Source: Paracoccaceae bacterium
GTDB lineage: Bacteria > Pseudomonadota > Alphaproteobacteria > Rhodobacterales > Rhodobacteraceae
NCBI GenBank assembly: GCA_003500165.1
Contig: DNSZ01000306.1
Location: 1,117 to 19,966 of the forward strand
Direction: 5' to 3'
DNA length: 18,850 bases
Below the pieces are notes generated by a model. That model saw only the letters and a list, made by a program, of their open reading frames with translations. It did no database searches and was not told the DNA's origin. How positions within the stretch are numbered: the first letter of the stretch is position 1; each line of letters begins with the position of its first letter. This document shows, piece by piece, positions 6,810 to 13,991 of the stretch. The position numbers and the translations under genes were made by a program.

Positions 6810-8540
6810 TCAGGGCCGGAGAAGCAGTTCCAATTCGCCGATCCGCAACGCCCGGATCGAGGGCGGCACCGGCGCGCCCGCGCCATCCCGCGCCGCTGCG
6901 ATAATCCGGGCGGCGTCGGCGTCGTAAAGCGGCTGGGCCAGCGCCACCGGTGCGCTGGCCCGGCGATAGCTGCCATCCGCGTTCATCCGGACGGCAAGCG
7001 CGCGCAACCCCGTGCCACGGGGATGCGCGAGCAGCAGCACGGCCTCCTGCCCCGGCCAGTCGGGCGCGAAATCGGCGACGATCAGGGCGCAGCCCGGCAC
7101 CCCGCCATCGAGGCGCCGCCCGCAGGCGCGGTCGAGCGCCGCCGCCTCGCCCTGGCCGAGCGCGTCGAGCACCGCTTCGGCGATCGGATCGGGGGCCGTG
7201 CCCAGCAGGGCGCGCCGCGCCGGTTCGGTCAAATTGGGCTCGGGGGCGGGCGCGTCGGCGTCCTCGATCCGGGCCATCAGGATGGCATGGCCGGGGGCCG
7301 CCTGCATCGTCACCAGCCGGTCGAGCGCGGCCGTCCCGGCCCGCCCCCATTTGCCCCGCAGCGCCGCAAGGTCGACATCGCCGGGCGCCAGCCGACCGTC
7401 GGCAAAGCGCGCAACCTGGCTGCTGGCCGAAATCCGCTCGGCGTTCAGCAGCGGCGTCAGCCACAGCGCGGCCGCAACCAGAAGCCCCAGTGCCACGGCC
7501 TTGTTGATCCGCCGCACCCATCGGTTGAAGCGGTGCCCCGACAGCGCCGCCGCAAGATAGCCCGCGCCATAGATCAGCCCCGCCGCCACCAGCGCCGCTG
7601 CCGCCAGGCGCGCCGGCGACCAGCCATATTGCGTCACACGCGCGGCCAGCGCCCAGCCCGCCCCGGCGGCCAGCGGCAGAACCGCAATCGCCAGCAGCCG
7701 CGTCAGCGCGCGCATCGGCAGGGTTCGCACGGCGCGCGCGTCGGTGCCCTCGACCGCGACGGATACCAGCGTCACCGCCAGGGCGGTAAAGGCCAGCAGC
7801 AGCGTTGCCGCCGACAGGCCGGTGAACAGCCCGCCCGGGCCACGCAGCGCAAGCTGGCCCAGAAACACCGCGATCACGGCGGCGGCCGGCAGGATCAGCA
7901 GGCGCAACAGCCGAACCACCAGCGCCGGCGACGCGCCCGCGGCCAACTCGTCCAGCACCGCCAGCGACAGGCCGAAGACCAGGCCCGAAAGGGTGAACAC
8001 GACCTCGGGCCGCGCGCGCAATTCGCCCATCAGGTCGATATCGACCAGCCGCAGCAACTCGTCGGACAGCAGGTAGCCCAGCCAGAACAACCCGACAAAC
8101 AGCGCCGCGGCGCTGATCCGCACGGTGATCGACCAGGATTCGCGGAACAGCACGGGATAGGCACGCCACTGGCGCGGATGGCAGCCCAGTGCGATCAGGA
8201 ACGGCACCGCCACAAGACACAGCAACAGCACCGCGGCGAACGGGTGCAGGCTGTCGGCGAACGCCGCCGCGGTGTCGAAGCGAAAGCTGGCCCACCAGAC
8301 CAGCCCGCCCACCGCCGCGCCAAGCGGCGATGCCAGCAGCACCGCACGGACCATCGGGATCGGCCCGGTCATGCCCAGCGCGGCACCGGCAAAGGCGGTC
8401 GCCCCCGCCAGCGCGGCCAGCGCCGCGCGCCCGCCTTCGAGATCGTAGAACGTCGCCAGCCGCCACAGCGTGTAGCCGGCCGCCGCGCCGAACAGCGCCA
8501 GTGCGATCCGGTCCAGAAGGTCAGCGCGCCGCCGGTCCAT
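6810..8540 (-). CDS. DUF4153 multi-pass membrane protein
   Basis: This is a 576-aa protein of unknown function that I recognise as a DUF4153-domain protein common in Rhodobacteraceae. About a dozen hydrophobic helices fill residues 10-410. They are interrupted by short polar loops with Arg/His clusters, such as CHPRQWRAYPVLFRESW and GHRFNRWVRRINKA. The C-terminal 170 residues are soluble, with a repeated Ala/Asp/Arg-rich pattern and the end IRALRIGELELLLRP. No catalytic motif is evident. It stands 57 bp after the mttB-like gene and 66 bp before the H-NOX gene on the same strand, so co-transcription is possible, but no functional link is shown. The ATG at 8540 has only a weak purine-rich upstream site (GGGGGGCCCG). 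Confidence 0.8.
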   Translation of the reverse strand: MDRRRADLLDRIALALFGAAAGYTLWRLATFYDLEGGRAALAALAGATAFAGAALGMTGPIPMVRAVLLASPLGAAVGGLVWWASFRFDTAAAFADSLHPFAAVLLLCLVAVPFLIALGCHPRQWRAYPVLFRESWSITVRISAAALFVGLFWLGYLLSDELLRLVDIDLMGELRARPEVVFTLSGLVFGLSLAVLDELAAGASPALVVRLLRLLILPAAAVIAVFLGQLALRGPGGLFTGLSAATLLLAFTALAVTLVSVAVEGTDARAVRTLPMRALTRLLAIAVLPLAAGAGWALAARVTQYGWSPARLAAAALVAAGLIYGAGYLAAALSGHRFNRWVRRINKAVALGLLVAAALWLTPLLNAERISASSQVARFADGRLAPGDVDLAALRGKWGRAGTAALDRLVTMQAAPGHAILMARIEDADAPAPEPNLTEPARRALLGTAPDPIAEAVLDALGQGEAAALDRACGRRLDGGVPGCALIVADFAPDWPGQEAVLLLAHPRGTGLRALAVRMNADGSYRRASAPVALAQPLYDADAARIIAAARDGAGAPVPPSIRALRIGELELLLRP

Positions 8541-8556
8541 CGGGCCCCCCGGTTGA

Positions 8557-8577
8557 GGCCGCCAATCTAGGGCGGCC
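8557..8577 (-). terminator. GC-rich hairpin between mttB-like gene and DUF4153 gene
   Basis: Perfect 7-bp arms GGCCGCC / GGCGGCC flank a 7-base loop (CTAGATT on the minus strand), placed just after the mttB-like stop and before the DUF4153 start. No U-tract follows. It may be a weak or factor-dependent terminator, or a processing site. Confidence 0.35.
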
Positions 8578-8597
8578 CGGGTCCGGACGCCAGCGGA

Positions 8598-10154
8598 TCA
8601 GAAATCGGTCGGCGCGCCGCCTTCGGCCTTTCGCCGGGCGACGAAATCGGCCAGCTCCGCGCGGATCGCGTCGTCCATCGGCGGCGGTTCGAACTCGGCC
8701 AGGATCGCCTTGAACAGATTGTGCGCCCGGGTTGCGGTCCAGTTTCCGCCGTCAAGCGCCCAGGCCTCGAAATTGCGCCAGTCCGACAGGAACGGGCCGT
8801 AGAACGCCGTGGTGTAGCGGGCGCGGGTGTGGTCGCAGCCAAAGAAATGACCCGCCGGTCCGACCTCGCGGATCGCGTCGAGCGCGATGTCCTGGGGGCT
8901 TGTTGCGGTCAGGGCCGGCTCGAAATAGCGCTGGATCTGCTGGAGTATCTCGCAGTCCATCACGAACTTCTCGGGGCTGGCGATCAACCCGCCCTCCAGC
9001 CAGCCGGCCGCGTGATAGACCATGTTGGCCCCCGCCTGCACCGCCGACCACAGCGCGTTCGAGGTTTCCCACATCGCCTGACCGTCGGGCACATTGGCCG
9101 TGCAGGCGCCCGAGGCACGCAGCGGCAGGCCATAGAAGCGGGCCATCTGGCCGGTCATCTGGGTTGTACGCATGTATTCGGGCGTGCCGAAGGCCGGCGC
9201 GCCCGACTTCATGTCGACATTCGAGGTGAAGGTCCCCAAGGCACAGGGCGCGCCGGGCCGGATGTATTGCGCCATCGCGATGACGCACAGCGCCTCGGCC
9301 ACCGATTGCGCCACCGCGCCGGCCAGGGTGACCGGCGCCATCGCGCCGGCCAGCGTGAACGGCGTGACCACGGTGGCCTGGTTGCGCCGGACGCAGCGGA
9401 TATAGCCGTCGAGCATCGGCTCGTCATGCTTCAGGGGCGAGGTCGAGTTGATGTTGGTGTACATCCGCGGTGTCGCCTCGAACGCCTGATGGGTCAGTCC
9501 ACCGGCGATGCGCACCATCTCGAACACATCCTCGACCCGCTCGCGGCCCAGGCTGTAGGCATGGGCGACCTTGTCGGTCAGGGTCAGCTTGTCGAACAGC
9601 ACGTCCAGATGGCGGACCGAGGCGTGGATATCGACCGGCTCCACCGGATAGCCGCCGGCGACATGGATGCAGTTGAAATACTGGGTGAGCTTCAGCAGAT
9701 CGGCGCAATGCACCCGGGTGCCGGGCACCTTGCCCGTCTCCATGTCCCAGTAGTTGGGCGGCGAGGAGACGTTGACAAACACCATGTTGCGCCCGCCCAC
9801 GGTGATCTGGCGGTCCGGGTTGCGTGGGGTGATGGTGAATTGCGACGGCGCCCTGCCGACCATTTCCATGACGAAGTCGCGGCCCATGCGGATATTGGTG
9901 TCCGCGACGCGGCAGCCCGCCTGGCGCAGGATCGCGCGCGCCTCGGCGTTCAGGAACTCGATCCCGATCTCTTCGAGGATGCGCATCGCCCCGTCATGGA
10001 TCGCCGCGACCCCGTCGGCATCGAGCGGCTCGACCGGCGGGTCGGTGTTTTCGGGCGGGTGCCACGGGCTTTGGTCGATCGCCAGCCGCCCGGCCAGCCT
10101 CTGGTTGCCCGATCGGCCCCCGGCGCGGCGTCGTCGTGTCGCTGTTTCTGCCAT
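8598..10154 (-). CDS. Trimethylamine methyltransferase (MttB) family protein, pyrrolysine-free
   Basis: The 518-aa product belongs to the MttB family, whose members move a methyl group from a quaternary or tertiary amine to a corrinoid protein. It has a basic N-tail (TRRRRAGGRSGNQR), then LDADGVAAIHDGAMRILEEI (44-63) and FEATPRMYTNINSTSPL (225-241). The late barrel segment SGACTANVPDGQAMWET (348-364) precedes AGANMVYHAAGWLEGG. The reading frame has no internal amber codon, so it is not a pyrrolysine enzyme. The substrate is therefore unlikely to be assignable as trimethylamine; known Pyl-free relatives such as MtgB act on glycine betaine. No corrinoid protein or reactivase gene is in the window. 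The ATG at 10154 is preceded by GAGGGACGGG, part of a long inverted repeat. Specific substrate is unknown. Confidence 0.88.
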   Translation of the reverse strand: MAETATRRRRAGGRSGNQRLAGRLAIDQSPWHPPENTDPPVEPLDADGVAAIHDGAMRILEEIGIEFLNAEARAILRQAGCRVADTNIRMGRDFVMEMVGRAPSQFTITPRNPDRQITVGGRNMVFVNVSSPPNYWDMETGKVPGTRVHCADLLKLTQYFNCIHVAGGYPVEPVDIHASVRHLDVLFDKLTLTDKVAHAYSLGRERVEDVFEMVRIAGGLTHQAFEATPRMYTNINSTSPLKHDEPMLDGYIRCVRRNQATVVTPFTLAGAMAPVTLAGAVAQSVAEALCVIAMAQYIRPGAPCALGTFTSNVDMKSGAPAFGTPEYMRTTQMTGQMARFYGLPLRASGACTANVPDGQAMWETSNALWSAVQAGANMVYHAAGWLEGGLIASPEKFVMDCEILQQIQRYFEPALTATSPQDIALDAIREVGPAGHFFGCDHTRARYTTAFYGPFLSDWRNFEAWALDGGNWTATRAHNLFKAILAEFEPPPMDDAIRAELADFVARRKAEGGAPTDF

Positions 10155-10158
10155 GTGT

Positions 10159-10208
10159 CCCGTCCCTCGCTCTGGCGACCAGCAAACAGGCGCCGTGGCA
10201 GGGACGGG
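10159..10208 (-). promoter_or_regulatory. 9-bp inverted repeat covering the mttB-like Shine-Dalgarno
   Basis: On the minus strand CCCGTCCCT (10208-10200) is the exact reverse complement of AGGGACGGG (10167-10159). The second arm contains the Shine-Dalgarno of the mttB-like gene, 4-8 bases before its ATG. The 32-base loop includes a small CTGG-CGA-CCAG element. If transcription starts upstream of 10208, the leader could hide its own ribosome site. An operator is the alternative reading. Confidence 0.45.
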
Positions 10209-10219
10209 TTGCCGAATTG

Positions 10220-10234
10220 CGACGCAAAGCGTCG
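10220..10234 (-). promoter_or_regulatory. Hairpin CGACGC-TTT-GCGTCG between HAD gene and mttB-like gene
   Basis: A perfect 6-bp inverted repeat with a 3-base centre lies 22 bases after the HAD gene stop and 65 bases before the mttB-like start. No clear T-run follows (CAATTC). It could end the HAD transcript weakly or be an operator for the mttB-like gene. Position is the only support. Confidence 0.3.
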
Positions 10235-10256
10235 GTTTCCCCTTTGTCGGGCCCGG

Positions 10257-10952
10257 TCAGGCCATCTGTTCGTCAAGCCAGGCGGCCAGGCCGGCGATAC
10301 CCGGCAGAACCGCATCGGCCAGCGGTGCCAGCTCGGCCATCTGGGCGACACCGGTCAGCACGCCGACCGCGTGCAACCCGGCGGCCCGCGCGGCCGCCAG
10401 ATCGTGCCGGCTGTCGCCGACCATCAGCACCTCTTCCGGGGCAAAACCCGCCGCCCGCAGAAAGCCGCGCAGCTGGCCCGGATCGGGCTTGCCGCCATAG
10501 CCCGAATCGTAGCCGGCGACGAAGGTGAACAGGTCGGCGACGCCATGGTCGCGCAGATGCGCCCGCGCACTGGCCTCGGCGTCGTTGGTGGCCAGGCCCA
10601 GGGTCAGCCCGCGGTCCCGCAACCCCACCAGGATCGGGCGCAGATCGGCCACCGGGACCAGGCGCGCATCCTCGGCGGTTTCGATCATGTCGGCGATCAG
10701 GTCGCGCGCGGTGGCGCCCGGCACCGCCGGCAGCAGCGCCGCGGCCATGTCCTGCGGCGTGCCGGCGATCACCACGCTGCCCGGCTGAAAGCGCCGCGAC
10801 ACCGGATCGAAGCCGATCCGCGCCGCGAGGGCCTGCAGGCCCTCGGCATCGCCGCGGGCGTAGCGGTCGAGCAGGCGCGCCGTCCAGTCTGCCCAGCTGG
10901 CCTGGAAATCGAACAGGGTGCCGTCCTTGTCGAAGATGATGCCGCGAATCAC
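10257..10952 (-). CDS. HAD-superfamily hydrolase, phosphoglycolate-phosphatase-like
   Basis: The 231-aa protein is a haloacid-dehalogenase-type phosphatase. Motif I is FDKDGT (nucleophile Asp8, acid/base Asp10). Motif II is LATND with Thr122. The motif III Lys is Lys155 in GGKPDP. Motif IV is MVGDSRHD, with Asp180 and Asp184. The all-helical cap between motifs I and II (about 15-95) fits subclass C1 phosphatases such as Gph. I chose the GTG at 10952 because motif I begins five residues later, the expected distance, and because it sits 4 bases after the DUF3572 stop. Upstream in-frame sequence would overlap that gene. Small-molecule phosphate substrate is unknown; Gph-like is the nearest guess. 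Confidence 0.87.
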   Translation of the reverse strand: MIRGIIFDKDGTLFDFQASWADWTARLLDRYARGDAEGLQALAARIGFDPVSRRFQPGSVVIAGTPQDMAAALLPAVPGATARDLIADMIETAEDARLVPVADLRPILVGLRDRGLTLGLATNDAEASARAHLRDHGVADLFTFVAGYDSGYGGKPDPGQLRGFLRAAGFAPEEVLMVGDSRHDLAAARAAGLHAVGVLTGVAQMAELAPLADAVLPGIAGLAAWLDEQMA

Positions 10953-10956
10953 CGCC

Positions 10957-11235
10957 TCAGGTCCATTCCGGGTTGGCGCCGCCCGGCAGCGCGATGCGGG
11001 CGGCGCGCACCAGCATGGGGTCGATGGCAACCGTCTGGGCAAAGGACAGAACATGCGCATCCGCCTGCAGGACGAAGTCGAGCACGCCGCCCAGAAAGGC
11101 GGGATCCCCGGCACGAGCGTTAACGCCGTTTTGATCGGTTCCGCTGGCCGCGAGGAAGATGCCGAACAGCTCCGGGTCGCCGGCAAGCCACTCAAGGGCC
11201 TGAAGTGCAACGATTTCGGCTTGATCCTGATGCAT
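10957..11235 (-). CDS. DUF3572 family protein
   Basis: This is a small 92-aa protein of unknown function, typical of alphaproteobacteria. The recognisable family pattern is HQDQAEIVALQALEWLAGDP near the N-terminus, FLAASG, then GDPAFLGGVLDFVLQADA and the end ALPGGANPEWT. I chose ATG 11235 (MHQDQ), which gives the usual length of about 90 aa. A TTG 33 bases upstream is in frame but has no ribosome site. It is divergent from the pleD-like gene (92-bp spacer) and only 4 bases from the HAD gene, so the two are probably co-transcribed. No catalytic motif is visible. Confidence 0.85.
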   Translation of the reverse strand: MHQDQAEIVALQALEWLAGDPELFGIFLAASGTDQNGVNARAGDPAFLGGVLDFVLQADAHVLSFAQTVAIDPMLVRAARIALPGGANPEWT

Positions 11236-11327
11236 GGCCCGCGACTCTGGCGCCGCGACGCGCGGCAAGGATTTGTTAACCTATCTCAAGGAAATTGGCA
11301 CAATCCAACGCAAAGGTGGAGCGCAGA

Positions 11328-12716
11328 ATGTCCGGACGGGTCCTATTGGTCGCCGATCTGGCGACCAACCGAATCGCGCTCAAGGCCAAGCTCTCCCATG
11401 CTTGCTATGAGGTGATCCAGGCCGCCGGCGGGGTCGAGGCCATGGTGGCGGCGCGGCGCGAATCGCCCGATGTGATCGTGATGGATGCCCGGATGCCCGG
11501 TATCGACGGCATCGCCTGCTGCGCCCAGCTGGGCGCCGATCCGGCGACCCGGTCGGTTCCCGTGGTTCTGGTGGCCGCCAGCGGTGATCGCGCGGCGGCG
11601 CTGCAGGGGCTGGCCGCCGGGGCCGAAGACATCCTGCACCACCCGATCGACGAGGCCGCGCTGCTGGCACGGATGCGCAACCTGATGCGCGAAAAGGCGA
11701 TGCGCGACGAGCTGGCGATGCGCTCGCAGACCTGTCGCGCGCTTGGCCTGGCCGAAGAGGCCGCCGCGCCGCCGATTCCCGAGGCAGCGATGCGGGTCGA
11801 GGTGATTTGCGCCGACCCGCGCGTCTGCCAGGCCGTCCGACGCGCGCTGGCGCCGCAACTGCCCGCCCGGATCGACTGTCTGACGCCGCGCCGGGCGCTG
11901 GAAAGCCGGCCCGAAGGCGACGCGCCCGATCTGGTGATCGCGGTCCCCAGCGCCACGGCCGGGCCCGATCTGGCGCATATGCTGCCCGATCTGCGCAGCC
12001 GCCCGGCGACCCGGAATGCCGCCATCCTGGCCCTGCTGCCCGATGGCCATACAAGCGCCGCGGCGGCGGCGGCGCTCGATCTTGGGGCGAATGCCTGCAG
12101 TTCGGCCGACGCCGACGCCGAAGAGCTTGCGCTGCGCGTCCAGGGCCTGGTGCGGCGCAAACGCGACACCGACCGGCTGCGCGCATCGCTGGCCGACGGC
12201 TTGCGTCTGGCGGTGACCGACCCGCTGACGGGATTGTACAATCGCCGCTATGCGCAGCACCATCTGAACCGCATCGCCATGCGGGCCGCGGCGACGGGCG
12301 GCCGCTATGCCCTGATGCTGCTCGATGTCGACCGGTTCAAGTCGGTCAACGACCGGTTCGGCCACGCCGCCGGGGATGCCGTCCTGGCCGAGGTGGCCGG
12401 GCGCCTGCGCGACAATCTGCGGGGCATCGACCTGCTGTCCCGGCATGGCGGCGAAGAGTTCCTGGCCGCCCTGCCCGACACCACCGCCGAAGAGGCCCGG
12501 ACCGCCGCCGAAAGGATGCGCCGGATCGTTGCCGAAACCCCGTTTCAGCCACCCGGGCATCGGCCGTTGAGTGTGACGCTGTCGGTCGGTGTGGCGATGG
12601 GCGGCGGCGACCATCCCGCCAGCGTGGCCGAGGTCCTGCGCGCCGCCGACCGGGCGCTTTACGAGAGCAAGAACGCCGGCCGGAACCTGGTCTGCTTTGC
12701 CCGTGCGGCGGCCTGA
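11328..12716 (+). CDS. pleD: PleD-like diguanylate cyclase response regulator
   Basis: The 462-aa protein has the PleD plan: receiver (about 1-120), second receiver-like domain (155-280), GGDEF domain (295-462). The cyclase looks active: DPLTGLYNRRY (298-308), LDVDRFKSVNDRFGHAAGD, GGEEF (374-378), and I-site RGID (365-368) exactly five residues earlier. Receiver 1 keeps the phospho-acceptor Asp53 in MDARMPGIDG. However, its N-terminal acidic pair is reduced (VAD, Ala9-Asp10), the Thr/Ser position reads Ala in VLVAAS, and the Lys position reads His in HHPID. The second receiver has no phospho-Asp context, as expected of an adaptor domain. GGAG 6 bases upstream fixes the ATG at 11328; a TTG at 11295 was rejected. 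divK is not adjacent on the upstream side. Confidence 0.92.
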   Translation: MSGRVLLVADLATNRIALKAKLSHACYEVIQAAGGVEAMVAARRESPDVIVMDARMPGIDGIACCAQLGADPATRSVPVVLVAASGDRAAALQGLAAGAEDILHHPIDEAALLARMRNLMREKAMRDELAMRSQTCRALGLAEEAAAPPIPEAAMRVEVICADPRVCQAVRRALAPQLPARIDCLTPRRALESRPEGDAPDLVIAVPSATAGPDLAHMLPDLRSRPATRNAAILALLPDGHTSAAAAAALDLGANACSSADADAEELALRVQGLVRRKRDTDRLRASLADGLRLAVTDPLTGLYNRRYAQHHLNRIAMRAAATGGRYALMLLDVDRFKSVNDRFGHAAGDAVLAEVAGRLRDNLRGIDLLSRHGGEEFLAALPDTTAEEARTAAERMRRIVAETPFQPPGHRPLSVTLSVGVAMGGGDHPASVAEVLRAADRALYESKNAGRNLVCFARAAA

Positions 12717-12726
12717 TATCAACGCG

Positions 12727-12744
12727 CAGCGGGACGCGCCGCTG
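12727..12744. terminator. Candidate bidirectional hairpin between convergent pleD-like and nfeD-like genes
   Basis: CAGCGG / CCGCTG is a perfect 6-bp stem with a 6-base loop in the 50-bp gap between converging stops. No T-run is present on either side, so an intrinsic terminator is only a possibility. The convergent position is the main support. Confidence 0.35.
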
Positions 12745-12766
12745 GATCGGGCGGGTCGGGCGGCGC

Positions 12767-13036
12767 TCACTCCTCGTTGATGTCGCGGTGCCAGGTCTTC
12801 ACCTGGCCCCGGCGGATGCCCAGGGCGGACCGCAGCGCCAGCCAGGCGCCAAGCGACAGAAGCGCAAAGATCAGCAGGGTCCAGGACATCGACAGGCCAA
12901 GCGCGCCGCCGCCGATCCCGATCAGCGCGCCGGTGGCCAGCGCACCGATGGCAAAGCCCAGAAAAATGTAGCCCGGGACGACGACCTCCAGAATTCCAAG
13001 GCCAAGGCCGGCAACCATCCACATCCACCAGGTCAC
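12767..13036 (-). CDS. Short NfeD-family membrane protein
   Basis: This 89-aa protein has about three hydrophobic segments (4-27, 29-48, 50-68). A basic tail reads ALGIRRGQVKTWHRDINEE. The pattern MWMVAGLGLGILEVVVPGYI (5-24) and the Gly-rich second segment match NfeD/YbbJ proteins, which partner SPFH proteins. The GTG start overlaps the upstream SPFH stop in a GTGA. Compared with YbbJ of about 150 aa, the C-terminal OB-fold domain is missing. Short NfeD proteins of this kind are familiar in Rhodobacteraceae, so this is probably not a truncation. Role in membrane microdomain or proteostasis functions is inferred from the pairing. Confidence 0.85.
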   Translation of the reverse strand: MTWWMWMVAGLGLGILEVVVPGYIFLGFAIGALATGALIGIGGGALGLSMSWTLLIFALLSLGAWLALRSALGIRRGQVKTWHRDINEE

Positions 13037-13932
13037 GCGCGGCCCTTTCCGGTCATCAGCTTGAACGCATCGGAAAACGCGTCGAGCGCATTCGCCGGCA
13101 GGATCACCGTCTGCTGTCCCTGGCCCTGCGCCACCTTGGTCAGCGCCTCGACCTGTTTCAGCGCCACATTGTACTGCGCCGCCGGCAGGCCGTTCTCGGC
13201 GATGGCATCGGCCACCTGCCGCGTCGCATAGGCCTCGGCATCGGCGGTCACGCGGCGCGCTTTGGCGGCCTGTTCGGCGGCGTAAAGCTCGGCATCCGCC
13301 TCCAGCTCCACCGCGCGTTTCAGGCCCTCGGCCTCGGTCACCCGGGCCCGCCGCGCGCGTTCGGCGTTAAGCTGTTGCAGCATCGCCTCGCGCGTCGCCT
13401 CGTCTAGATTGACATCCAGGATCTCGGCCCGCGTCACCTCGATCCCCCAGGCCTCGACCGCGTCTTCGACGCTTTCCTTGATGGTGGCGATCAGTGCGGA
13501 ACGGTTCGACTGCACCTGATCGAGTTCCATCTTGCCGATCTCGGCCCGCACGATGCCGGCCACCGTCGTGGCAATGGCGCCGTCCACATCGCGGATCCGA
13601 TACACGGTCTTTTCCGGCTCGAGGATGCGGTAGAACACGCTGGTGTCGACCCGGACGAGCACGTTGTCGAGCGTGATGGCATCCTGGCTGGCGGTCGGAA
13701 GCTGCCTTTCCAGGATCGACACCCGATGCGCGACCCGGTCCAGAAACGGCACGATGAAGTTGATGCCGGGGCCGAGGACCGATTGCAGACGCCCCAGCCG
13801 CTGGACGACGAATTTCTCGGATTGCGGGACGATCTGGATCGACAGCCAGACCGCGATGAGCAACAGCAGCGCCGCGGCCAGAACCACCAGACTGCCGCCG
13901 GCAGGGGCCAGCCCTTGCAGAAACCCGTCCAT
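13033..13932 (-). CDS. SPFH/stomatin-family membrane protein (QmcA-like paraslipin)
   Basis: The 299-aa protein has an N-terminal membrane helix (about 14-36). The SPFH domain follows: VPQSEKFVVQRLGRLQSVL (35-53), LGPGINFIVPFLDRV (53-67), QDAITLDNVLVRVDTSVFYR (83-102), and IVRAEIGKMELDQV (127-140). A long Ala/Glu/Arg helical region (about 180-245) should drive oligomerisation. The C-terminal part, GQQTVILPANALDAF, is typical of QmcA/paraslipins. A GGAAGGGG site precedes the ATG. Start ATG 13932 was chosen over a much longer open frame that only continues into paaZ-antisense-phase sequence. It forms a translationally coupled pair with the downstream NfeD protein, as qmcA-ybbJ do in E. coli. 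Confidence 0.92.
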   Translation of the reverse strand: MDGFLQGLAPAGGSLVVLAAALLLLIAVWLSIQIVPQSEKFVVQRLGRLQSVLGPGINFIVPFLDRVAHRVSILERQLPTASQDAITLDNVLVRVDTSVFYRILEPEKTVYRIRDVDGAIATTVAGIVRAEIGKMELDQVQSNRSALIATIKESVEDAVEAWGIEVTRAEILDVNLDEATREAMLQQLNAERARRARVTEAEGLKRAVELEADAELYAAEQAAKARRVTADAEAYATRQVADAIAENGLPAAQYNVALKQVEALTKVAQGQGQQTVILPANALDAFSDAFKLMTGKGRA

Positions 13933-13949
13933 CGCCGCGCCCCTTCCGT

Positions 13950-13991
13950 GAAAAATCGCCGCTTTCCGTCTACGCCGAGGCGGTCGGCGGC
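13950..13991 (-). terminator. Weak terminator candidate after paaZ
   Basis: On the minus strand, the 59-bp gap after the paaZ stop opens with GCCGC (13991-13987). It later holds GCGGC (13962-13958), followed by GATTTTT (T-run 13955-13951). A 5-bp outer stem with a long loop, and competing inner pairings (GCCGA / TCGGC), is possible. The T-run is the only one in the region, but the stem is poor. Confidence 0.25.

Noticed and set aside
6345..8570. 741-residue open frame on the plus strand opposite the H-NOX and DUF4153 genes
   Set aside because: It is Arg/Gln/His/Pro-rich with no domain, and it spans several well-supported genes on the other strand. Such antisense frames are expected at this GC content.
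8721..11123. 800-residue open frame on the plus strand opposite the mttB-like and HAD genes
   Set aside because: Low-complexity composition typical of an antisense shadow. The minus-strand genes have clear family motifs and ribosome sites.
11236..11268. TTG start giving the DUF3572 protein 11 extra residues
   Set aside because: No ribosome site precedes the TTG. The ATG at 11235 gives the usual family length.
11294..11310. Sigma-54-like promoter TGGCAC ... CGC ahead of the pleD-like gene
   Set aside because: The GG to GC spacing is 11 bases rather than 10 and the -12 element is not TTGC. The match is not convincing.
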